Below are positions 1 to 5,510 of a DNA stretch of 35,041 nt, piece after piece (position 1 is the first letter of the stretch; the number at the start of each line of letters is the position of its first letter). The stretch spans positions 1-35,041 of the forward strand of contig JAKADK010000027.1 in assembly GCA_021820665.1 (NCBI GenBank). Direction: 5' to 3'. The position numbers and the translations under genes were made by a program. The stretch comes from Actinomycetes bacterium (lineage in GTDB: Bacteria > Actinomycetota > Acidimicrobiia > Acidimicrobiales > RAAP-2). Below the pieces are notes generated by a model that saw only the letters and a list, made by a program, of their open reading frames with translations, did no database searches and had not been told where the DNA came from.

Positions 1-2
1 GG

Positions 3-917
3 CGGACCATCACCCTGCCGGTCGTGGGGACGCTCCACTCGTTGGAGAGCACCCGACGCCTGGAACGCCTGGCCGCAACAGGCAAGGCCCGCATCTTGTC
101 CGCCACCTTGTCCGAGCGGTGGGGACGGCTGTTCGTCTCGTTCTCCTGCCTCGTCGCAGCCCACCCTTACCAGGCCCCGACCAAGGGCGGCCGGGCCGGT
201 GTGGATCTCGGGATGCGAATGCTCGCCACCGTCGTCGACGGCGCTGGCACCATCACCGAGGTCCCCAACCCCGCTCCACTGCGTGCCACGCTCACCGAGC
301 GCCGCCGGGTGGGGCGACAGATGTCCCGACGCATCCCCGGCTCGATCGGCCACCGGGCGGCGAAAGCCAAGCTCGCCCGGCTGGACCGCAGAGCCGTCCA
401 CCTGCGTCGGGAGTCCGCCCACCAGCTCACGAGCTGGCTGGCGGGAACCTACAGCGAGGTGGTGATCGAAGACCTCGACCTCGCTGCCATGAAGCGAAGC
501 ATGGGACGCCGGGCCTTCCGGCGTTCCGTGTCCGATGCTGCGTTGGGTCAGATCAGGCCACAGCTCACCTACAAGATGGCCTGGCGGGGAGGTGCCCTCA
601 CGATCGCCGATCGTTGGTTCGCCTCATCGCAGATCCATCACGGGTGCGGGTGCCGCCTGGTCGAACCGAAGAAGCTCGCCAAGCAGCTCGTCTGCGCCAC
701 AACCGGCGAGCTGGTCGACCGGGACAGCAACGCAGCTCGCAATCTCCGCGACTGGCCGGGTGATGCCAGTTGCAGCTCAGTTGGAGCTGCGGCCCCGAAG
801 CCCAGCAGTCCCGCCGGCAGCGGCGGGGGACTCGGCTCTGACGCCGGAGCATCCGGCACCGGAGGAGGGAGCGTAAGACCTTTGCCGTCTCGGAAGGCCG
901 CCCCCGGTGAGGCCTAA
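3..917 (+). CDS. tnpB: TnpB-like RNA-guided nuclease of an IS605/IS607-type element (5' end outside window)
   Basis: The reading frame is open from base 3, so the N-terminus lies before the window; no start can be assigned. The protein has the TnpB C-terminal layout: a RuvC I Asp in GVDLG (codon at 204), a RuvC II Glu in VIEDLDL (codon at 468) and a RuvC III DRDSNAARNL motif (717-746). TnpB proteins are transposon-encoded nucleases guided by a short RNA made from the 3' end of the element. The zinc ribbon between RuvC II and III is degenerate: the usual two CxxC pairs read H-H-G-C and C-A-T-T, so two of four cysteines are lost (seen directly). About 60 Gly/Ser/Ala-rich residues follow the last motif; this tail probably reflects DNA constrained as guide-RNA scaffold rather than protein. 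No tnpA transposase is visible, so the copy may be immobile or a domesticated remnant. Confidence 0.85.
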   Translation, partial: RTITLPVVGTLHSLESTRRLERLAATGKARILSATLSERWGRLFVSFSCLVAAHPYQAPTKGGRAGVDLGMRMLATVVDGAGTITEVPNPAPLRATLTERRRVGRQMSRRIPGSIGHRAAKAKLARLDRRAVHLRRESAHQLTSWLAGTYSEVVIEDLDLAAMKRSMGRRAFRRSVSDAALGQIRPQLTYKMAWRGGALTIADRWFASSQIHHGCGCRLVEPKKLAKQLVCATTGELVDRDSNAARNLRDWPGDASCSSVGAAAPKPSSPAGSGGGLGSDAGASGTGGGSVRPLPSRKAAPGEA

Positions 918-949
918 ACCCGCAAGGGAACCCCGAGAAGGGGTGCAGC
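770..949 (+). ncRNA. candidate omega-RNA (reRNA) scaffold and right end of the tnpB element
   Basis: In the IS605/IS607 families the guide RNA overlaps the 3' end of tnpB and runs to the right end of the element. Here the last 150 bases of tnpB encode an unstructured Gly/Ser tail. Just past the stop there are two adjacent hairpins: CCC-GCAA-GGG (919-928) and ACCCC-GAGAA-GGGGT (930-944). This is the position and character expected of the scaffold. The exact boundaries, and whether an RNA is made, are inference; the right end of the element was not located. Confidence 0.35.
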
Positions 950-1249
950 GTGAGTGCTCACTATTGCTCACTCGGCTGCAACGGTTGCGCCCACCTGCTC
1001 GCCGTGCGGGCGGTGGGCCTCGACACGAAGACGGCGCACTTCATCCACCGCCCGGGCGACATCGCAATGTTCGGCTGGTCGGAGGCGGACAGGCCGGTGA
1101 TCACCGACGTGGAGCGCGGGTTGCTGGTAGAGGCGGAGGCGCTCACCGATCGTCTGGTGCGCCCGGCCTATGCCGTGGCAGGCGGGGACCAGGCAGATGC
1201 CATGGTCGAGGTTCTCTACGCCATGAAGACAGCCCTCACCGTCACCTGA
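950..1249 (+). CDS. small protein with N-terminal Cys cluster, possibly carboxymuconolactone decarboxylase/AhpD-like
   Basis: GTG start with an AAGGGG ribosome-binding site at 938-943, six bases upstream; 99 residues. The N-terminus MSAHYCSLGCNGCAH carries three cysteines including a CxxC followed by His. The middle part (VGLDTKTAHFIHRPG, then TDVERGLLVEAEALTD) faintly resembles the CMD/AhpD fold, where a CxxC-His segment is followed by a short loop and an ERAALAFAEALT-type helix. The resemblance is weak and was judged by eye. The gene begins right at the predicted right end of the tnpB element and its RBS lies in the second hairpin there, so it could be the 3' part of a gene cut by the insertion that now starts from a new codon. 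Confidence 0.45.
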   Translation: MSAHYCSLGCNGCAHLLAVRAVGLDTKTAHFIHRPGDIAMFGWSEADRPVITDVERGLLVEAEALTDRLVRPAYAVAGGDQADAMVEVLYAMKTALTVT

Positions 1250-1319
1250 CAACCGGATCACTGAGCGGCGTGCTTCCACGCGCGGCCTGGGACCGCCGCG
1301 GTGTTCCTGGTCGGTGTGG

Positions 1320-1850
1320 TCACGCCGATGGTGCAGTTCCAGGCGATCCCGCGGATCCGGGTGATGGTGCAGTTCCAGGCGACGGCACAGATCCGGGTTC
1401 GTCGGCGCGATGAAGCAGGAACGTCCCGGTCGATCGGCTGACGATCCGGTCCCGCCCGTCCCGAACGGTGGCCTCTCCGTAGGCCACCTGTCGTGCCATG
1501 CGCACGACGTCACCCCGGAGGCGGTAGGACTCGCCCACGAGTGCGGGACGCATGGTCTCCACCTTCAGCTCGAGGGTGGCGCGCGTGCGGTCCCGGCCGC
1601 GGAGGGCGGCGTTGATGGCGAAATTCATGGCCGCGTCGAGGAGCAGCCCGTGGATGCCGGCCTGGACCACCCCGTGCGGGTTGGCGGCGGAGCCGGTGGG
1701 CCCGAACGCCCCTTCGACCCAGCCCAGGTCCTCTCCGTCGACCCCGTAGGCGGTGAACGCCGCCCCTACCTGACCGATCAGGGCCATCCCTCCGTCGCCC
1801 AGCCAGCGGTCCATGTTCTTCCGGTCGATGTCATTCGCGGTGTCGCTCAC
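1320..1850 (-). CDS. PaaI-like hotdog-fold acyl-CoA thioesterase
   Basis: A 176-residue protein of the PaaI/YdiI thioesterase type, which hydrolyses acyl-CoA thioesters in the cytoplasm. The diagnostic segment is NPHGVVQAGIHGLLLDAAMN, in which the G-V-V-Q-A-G stretch precedes the long hotdog helix, followed by a beta-rich half (TLELKVETMRPALVGE, GEATVRDGRDRIVS). The GTG at 1850 (VSDTANDIDRKN) is preferred over the upstream in-frame ATG at 1958: it starts just before the conserved part, it has a TAGCGT -10 seven bases upstream, and it leaves the palindrome at 1943-1958 outside the gene. The last ~24 residues are a Ser-Pro-Gly-Thr-Ala tail made by a 36-base tandem repeat. The gene is divergent from the thiolase, which suggests joint control of an acyl-CoA pathway. 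Confidence 0.8.
   Translation of the reverse strand: MSDTANDIDRKNMDRWLGDGGMALIGQVGAAFTAYGVDGEDLGWVEGAFGPTGSAANPHGVVQAGIHGLLLDAAMNFAINAALRGRDRTRATLELKVETMRPALVGESYRLRGDVVRMARQVAYGEATVRDGRDRIVSRSTGTFLLHRADEPGSVPSPGTAPSPGSAGSPGTAPSA
1327..1398. repeat. 36-bp tandem repeat in thioesterase 3' end
   Basis: The 20-base stretch starting GATGGTGCAG is present identically at 1327-1346 and 1363-1382, and the following bases (…GATCCGGGT) are also similar. This gives a 36-base period that encodes the alternating SPGTAPSPGSAG tail of the thioesterase. Confidence 0.75.
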
Positions 1851-1857
1851 CCGCCGA

Positions 1858-1863
1858 ACGCTA
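1858..1863 (-). promoter_or_regulatory. -10 element of thioesterase promoter (leaderless type)
   Basis: TAGCGT on the minus strand ends seven bases before the GTG at 1850, and no Shine-Dalgarno sequence lies between. This spacing would put the transcript start at or next to the start codon. Confidence 0.5.
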
Positions 1864-1937
1864 TCCGGAGTGGTGCCCCGTGTCCCCGGGGTGCCGCGGA
1901 CACTCTCGGGTGCCGTACCCTCCTGGTGGGAACGAGC

Positions 1938-1958
1938 TACACTTGACCAGCCAGTCAA
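1938..1958. promoter_or_regulatory. thiolase promoter -10 with overlapping TetR-type palindromic operator
   Basis: TACACT (1938-1943) is a plausible plus-strand -10. It runs directly into the imperfect palindrome TTGACCAGCCAGTCAA (1943-1958), with arms TTGAC and GTCAA around a GC centre. Spaced TTGAC/GTCAA arms of this kind are typical of TetR-family operators in actinobacterial acyl-CoA and lipid genes. Binding here would block the thiolase promoter and could also affect the divergent thioesterase. No regulator gene is adjacent. Assignment to TetR is inference. Confidence 0.5.
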
Positions 1959-2046
1959 CTTTAGGTGTCGGCCGCGGCACGCATGCAGCAGAGCGTGGCG
2001 GGGCCTGGGGTGCCCCTCTCACCGGGGCCGGAAAAGGGAGATCCAG

Positions 2047-3228
2047 ATGACCACCGCCGTTATCGTCGATGCCGTTCGCACCGCCGGAGGGAAGCGCAAC
2101 GGGAAGCTGAAGAACTGGCACCCGGCCGACCTCGCCGCCGAGACCCTGAAGGCCCTCGTCGAGCGCAACGACGTGGACCCCGCCATCGTCGACGACGTCA
2201 TCATGGGCTGCGTCATGCAGGTCGGCGAGCAGGCCCTGAACATCGGACGGAACGCGACCCTCGCCGCCGGCTTCCCCGAGTCGGTCCCCTCCACCACGAT
2301 CGACCGTCAATGCGGCTCGTCGCAGCAGGCACTGCACTTCGCCGCCCAGGGTGTCATGGCTGGTGCGTACGACGTGGCCATCGCCGCCGGCGTCGAGGTG
2401 ATGACCCGGACGCCGATGGGCTCGTCGATCGTCCGGGACCTCGGCTTCCCGTTCGGGCCCCGCATGATGCAGCGGTACGCCGAGCGCGGCGGTCTCGTGA
2501 GCCAGGGCGAGAGCGCAGAGCTCATCGCCGAGCAGTGGGGCATCTCGCGGGAGGAGCTCGACGAGTACGCCGTGCGATCGCACCGGAACGCCGCACGCGC
2601 CAGTGACGAAGGCCGGTTCGAGCGGGAGCTCATCCCGGTGGCCGTGAAGGACGACGACGGGATCGACACCGACGAGCTCGTCACCCGGGACGAGGGGATC
2701 CGCCCGGACTCCTCGGTGGAGACGCTGGCGAACCTGAAGCCGGCGTTCCGTCCGGAGAACGGAAAGGTGACCGCCGGGAACTCGTCGCAGATCACCGACG
2801 GCGCCTCGGCCGTGCTGGTGATGAGCGAGGAGAAGGCAAACGAGCTGGGCCTCACCCCTCGCGCCCGCTTCCACGCGTTCGCGCTCGCCGGGACCGATCC
2901 GATCACCATGCTGACGGGCCCGATCCCGTCGACGAAGGCGGTGCTGGCCAGAGCCGGCCTGTCCATCGACGACATCGACCTCGTCGAGATCAACGAGGCG
3001 TTCGCCTCCGTCGTGCTGGCGTGGGAGAAGGAGATCCACCCCGACATGGAGAAGGTGAACGTCAACGGCGGCGCCATTGCCCTCGGCCATCCGCTCGGTG
3101 CGTCGGGAGCGAAGCTCATGGGCACGCTGCTGAACGAGCTCGAGCGCACCGGTGGCCGGTGGGGCCTCCAGACGATGTGCGAGGGCGGCGGTCTGGCCAA
3201 CGCCACCATCATCGAGCGCCTGGGTTGA
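2047..3228 (+). CDS. acetyl-CoA C-acyltransferase (thiolase)
   Basis: A 393-residue thiolase, the normal length for the family. It joins or cleaves acyl-CoA and acetyl-CoA (fatty-acid degradation or acetoacetyl-CoA formation). The nucleophilic Cys is at about residue 89 in TIDRQCGSS, NEAFAS carries the conserved His-proximal Asn, GHPLGASGA holds His348, and MCEGGG holds the acid/base Cys378, so the active site is complete. The ATG at 2047 is chosen over upstream in-frame codons: AAAAGGGAG lies six bases upstream, and MTTAVIVDAVRT is the canonical thiolase N-terminus. The roughly 90-base leader contains the palindromic operator region. It faces rpiA across a strong hairpin. Degradative versus biosynthetic direction cannot be told from sequence. 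Confidence 0.93.
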   Translation: MTTAVIVDAVRTAGGKRNGKLKNWHPADLAAETLKALVERNDVDPAIVDDVIMGCVMQVGEQALNIGRNATLAAGFPESVPSTTIDRQCGSSQQALHFAAQGVMAGAYDVAIAAGVEVMTRTPMGSSIVRDLGFPFGPRMMQRYAERGGLVSQGESAELIAEQWGISREELDEYAVRSHRNAARASDEGRFERELIPVAVKDDDGIDTDELVTRDEGIRPDSSVETLANLKPAFRPENGKVTAGNSSQITDGASAVLVMSEEKANELGLTPRARFHAFALAGTDPITMLTGPIPSTKAVLARAGLSIDDIDLVEINEAFASVVLAWEKEIHPDMEKVNVNGGAIALGHPLGASGAKLMGTLLNELERTGGRWGLQTMCEGGGLANATIIERLG

Positions 3229-3272
3229 CCGGCGCCGTCCGTACGACGGGCGCCGCTGCCCGCGGGTCGGGA

Positions 3273-3333
3273 GGCCAGACGGGACGGGATCGGTAGGCCA
3301 GACGGGACCAGCGAGGGCGGGTCCCGTCTGGCC
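3273..3333. terminator. bidirectional terminator hairpin between thiolase and rpiA, with a duplicated arm
   Basis: GGCCAGACGGGACC (3296-3309) pairs perfectly with GGTCCCGTCTGGCC (3320-3333), giving a 14-bp stem and a 10-base loop. A third copy of the left arm, GGCCAGACGGGAC, lies at 3273-3285, so two alternative hairpins can form. The site sits between convergent genes and lacks a clear U-run, as is common in high-GC actinobacteria. Confidence 0.75.
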
Positions 3334-3383
3334 GGTACGGCTGCGCAGCGATCCTTCCGGCCTGTCCGCCGCCCCGGTGGCCG

Positions 3384-4073
3384 TCAGTCCCCGGTGAACC
3401 TCCACGTCTCCACGTCGCCGCCGCGGCCGACCAGGACCGAGGACACCATCTCCGGGGGGAACAAGCCGTGCTCGACGACGCCCGGCGTCCCGCCCAGCCA
3501 TGAGGACAGGATGGTGGGGTCGCCAACCGGGCCGGTGTAGTCGGCGATGACCCCACCGTCCGGGCTGGCCGGGGCATCGCGCACGGTCACCGTTGCCAGG
3601 CGCCTGAGGGTGGACGCCAGCCCGAACTGGAGCAACTCGAGCGGGATGGGGCTGTGCAGGTGGTCGACCAGCTTCGTGGAGTCGGCGATGACCACGAAGC
3701 GATCGGCGGTGATGGCCACCAGCTTCTCCCGGGTGTGCGCCGCCCCGCCGCCCTTCACCAACCACCCGTCCCGAGCGACCTGGTCGGCGCCGTCGATGGC
3801 GAGATCGAGGTGGTCGACGTCCGAGAACTGCTCGACGGCGATGCCGAGATCCCGGGCCACCTCCTCGGTACGGACGGAGGTGGCCACGCACCGGATGTGG
3901 AGATGCCGCCGGGCCAGGGCCGGGAGCAAGAACGCGACGGTCGACCCGGTTCCAAGGCCGACGCGCATCCCGTCCTCGACCAGCAACGCCGCCGCCTCGG
4001 CCGCGGCTTGCTTCTCCCGGGCCACATCGACGTCCTCTCGTGCCATGTCCGTGTGCGGCCTTCCCTGGTTCAT
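3384..4073 (-). CDS. rpiA: ribose-5-phosphate isomerase A
   Basis: A 229-residue RpiA, which interconverts ribose 5-phosphate and ribulose 5-phosphate in the pentose phosphate pathway. The family motifs are present: VGLGTGST (phosphate loop, ~38-45), DGADQV (~94-99, catalytic Asp), KGGGAAHTREK (~107-117, with the substrate Lys and catalytic Glu) and GGVIADY. The ATG at 4073 overlaps the stop of the upstream truncated GNAT frame as ATGA, so translation is probably coupled. An internal ATG at 4046 (MAREDV) would give a more usual N-terminus and is a real alternative. The gene ends near the hairpin at 3273-3333. It likely lies in one minus-strand unit with crgA and the GNAT remnant. Confidence 0.93.
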   Translation of the reverse strand: MNQGRPHTDMAREDVDVAREKQAAAEAAALLVEDGMRVGLGTGSTVAFLLPALARRHLHIRCVATSVRTEEVARDLGIAVEQFSDVDHLDLAIDGADQVARDGWLVKGGGAAHTREKLVAITADRFVVIADSTKLVDHLHSPIPLELLQFGLASTLRRLATVTVRDAPASPDGGVIADYTGPVGDPTILSSWLGGTPGVVEHGLFPPEMVSSVLVGRGGDVETWRFTGD

Positions 4074-4363
4074 CGGTCCGTCCCGCCCGTGGTGCTCGGA
4101 GACACAGGAGAGCTCGGAGATACAGGAGAGCTCGGAGATACAAGTGGGCTCGGTGACACAGGTGGGCTCGGTGACACAGGCCTGGCGGGCGCCACCCAGG
4201 TGAACCCGAAGCTGTCACGTGCCTCGTCGGCAGCCAGCGCCAGCTCCGGCGCGTGGGCCATCGCCAGCGGCTCCAGGCGGACCAGGGTGCCGGCGAGGGT
4301 GGGCACGGGCGGTAGGGCGGCAGGCGCACCGGTCACCGTGCACCGTCGCTGGCGCCGACCCAC
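4070..4363 (-). pseudogene. truncated GNAT N-acetyltransferase N-terminus with repeat-derived tail
   Basis: The 97-codon frame contains LAGTLVRLEPLAMAHAPELA and then DEARDSFGFTWV, which match the first ~45 residues of GNAT acetyltransferases (G-x-x-V-R-L-E-P-L, then F-x-W/TxV). The rest of the domain, including the acetyl-CoA loop, is missing. In its place is a PVSPSP-type tail encoded by five 18-base repeats, then a TGA that overlaps the rpiA ATG. It cannot be an active acetyltransferase. The frame may survive because its translation feeds rpiA. The start is uncertain: GTG at 4363 or GTG at 4336. The function statement is inference; the truncation and repeats are seen directly. Confidence 0.65.
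4095..4184. repeat. 18-bp minisatellite, five units
   Basis: Five consecutive 18-base units start with CTCGG(A/T)GA(C/T)ACA at 4095, 4113, 4131, 4149 and 4167. They stay in frame and encode PVSPS(P/S) repeats on the minus strand. Units drift gradually from one end to the other, as expected from slippage followed by point mutation. Confidence 0.9.
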
Positions 4364-4414
4364 GAAGGGGTCGACGGAGGGCCAACGGAGGCGCCGGACG
4401 GGTTCCCCGGCACG

Positions 4415-4714
4415 TCAGTGGTAACGGGTGGCGACCATCAGCCCGGCGAAGATGGAGCCGATGGCGCCCACGAGCCACCAGTTGGAGACTCCTCCGGGGA
4501 ACACGTTGGTGTAGTTGAGGATGACGATGAGCACGCCGAGCACGAAGAGGCCCACGATGAGCCCACCCACCCACGGGGGGCTCCGGCGAACCTTCTTCGG
4601 GATCGGAGGGGTGTAGCGGTCGTTGGGCGCGGGCTGCCGCGCGGTGGTCCGACCCCGGGTCGAGCGCCCCTTGCTCTGGGCCCGACCCGGACCCGACTTG
4701 GCCTTCGTCGCCAT
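4415..4714 (-). CDS. crgA: cell division protein CrgA
   Basis: A 99-residue protein with a basic, flexible N-terminus and the highly conserved C-terminal half KVRRSPPWVGGLIVGLFVLG. Two membrane helices follow (about residues 48-68 and 78-95), and the protein ends in the CrgA signature GLMVATRYH. CrgA is an actinobacterial divisome protein that helps stabilise FtsZ/FtsI assemblies. The ATG at 4714 (MATKAKSGPG) is selected because conserved length and a TATCCT -10 six bases upstream agree; the longer frame to 4906 reads through the promoter. Its placement beside the trpG-like gene and pknB matches the conserved actinobacterial order. Confidence 0.95.
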   Translation of the reverse strand: MATKAKSGPGRAQSKGRSTRGRTTARQPAPNDRYTPPIPKKVRRSPPWVGGLIVGLFVLGVLIVILNYTNVFPGGVSNWWLVGAIGSIFAGLMVATRYH

Positions 4715-4720
4715 GCCGGA

Positions 4721-4726
4721 AGGATA
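4721..4726 (-). promoter_or_regulatory. -10 element of crgA (leaderless type)
   Basis: TATCCT on the minus strand lies six bases before the crgA ATG. No Shine-Dalgarno sequence is present, so a leaderless transcript is predicted. Confidence 0.55.
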
Positions 4727-4881
4727 GCCACCGGTGGCCGGCTCGGCGGCCCCGCCCGGTCTGCCGGCGGGGCGGGACGTCCCGGGACGGGGACCGGTGC
4801 CGCCCGGGGCCACCTCCGCTCGCCGTCGACCACGGCCCGGTGTCTGGCCGTTCCCCGTTCGTCGACCCTTGCGCCCGGCGG

Positions 4882-4887
4882 TACCCT
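4882..4887 (+). promoter_or_regulatory. -10 element of trpG/pabA-like gene (leaderless type)
   Basis: TACCCT lies nine bases before the ATG at 4897, with no ribosome-binding site between them. Confidence 0.5.
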
Positions 4888-4896
4888 GGGGCCACG

Positions 4897-5484
4897 ATGG
4901 GCGCACGGGTACTGGTGATCGACAACTACGACTCGTTCTCGTACAACCTGGTCCAGGAGCTGGGCGAGCTGGGGGCTGAGCCCTTCGTGCGTCGGAACGA
5001 CGCCGTGACCGTCGAGGAGATCCGGGCGCTGGATCCCGACGGCATCGTCCTCTCGCCCGGCCCCGGCCGTCCGGACGAGGCGGGCATCTGCCTCGAGGTC
5101 GTCGGCAGCCTGGGCGGGCTCTTCCCCATCCTGGGGGTCTGTCTCGGACACCAGTGCATCGGGCAGGCCTACGGGGGGGCCATCGTCGCCGCGCCGGCGT
5201 TGATGCACGGCAAGACGTCCCCCATCAGCCACGACGGTGGCGGCGTGTTCGCCGGGCTCCCGGACCCCTTCACCGCCACCCGCTACCACTCGCTCGTGGT
5301 CGACCCCGCCAGCGTGCCGGCGGTCCTGGAGGTGACGGCCACCGCTCCGGACGGGGCGATCATGGGACTGCGCCACCGGAGCCTGGCCGTCGAAGGGGTC
5401 CAGTTCCACCCGGAGTCCATCCTCACCCCCGACGGGCCCAGCCTGCTCGCCAACTTCCTGGCCCGCACGCGAGCCGGCGTGTAG
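4897..5484 (+). CDS. trpG: class I glutamine amidotransferase, anthranilate/aminodeoxychorismate synthase component II
   Basis: A 195-residue TrpG/PabA-type glutaminase that supplies ammonia from glutamine to a chorismate-using partner, for tryptophan or folate synthesis. The N-terminus VLVIDNYDSFSYNLVQ is diagnostic. The oxyanion segment LSPGPGRPDEAG, the nucleophilic Cys in GVCLGHQ and the His-Glu pair in VQFHPES are all intact. The ATG at 4897 fits family length and has a -10 nine bases upstream. No trpE or pabB is in the window, so the synthase partner is unknown; the gene simply keeps its conserved place between crgA and pknB. It converges with pknB, leaving a 26-base gap without an evident hairpin. 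Confidence 0.92.
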   Translation: MGARVLVIDNYDSFSYNLVQELGELGAEPFVRRNDAVTVEEIRALDPDGIVLSPGPGRPDEAGICLEVVGSLGGLFPILGVCLGHQCIGQAYGGAIVAAPALMHGKTSPISHDGGGVFAGLPDPFTATRYHSLVVDPASVPAVLEVTATAPDGAIMGLRHRSLAVEGVQFHPESILTPDGPSLLANFLARTRAGV

Positions 5485-5510
5485 GAGCTCCCGGTCGGGG
5501 GGCTGGTCGA

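Noticed and set aside
4095-4184. A CRISPR-like array
   Set aside because: The 18-base units are contiguous without spacers, so this is a minisatellite. No CRISPR array was seen elsewhere in the window.
1861-4329. An 822-codon minus-strand open frame
   Set aside because: It covers the thiolase on the opposite strand and rpiA in another frame. Both genes have clear motifs, and this frame has none.
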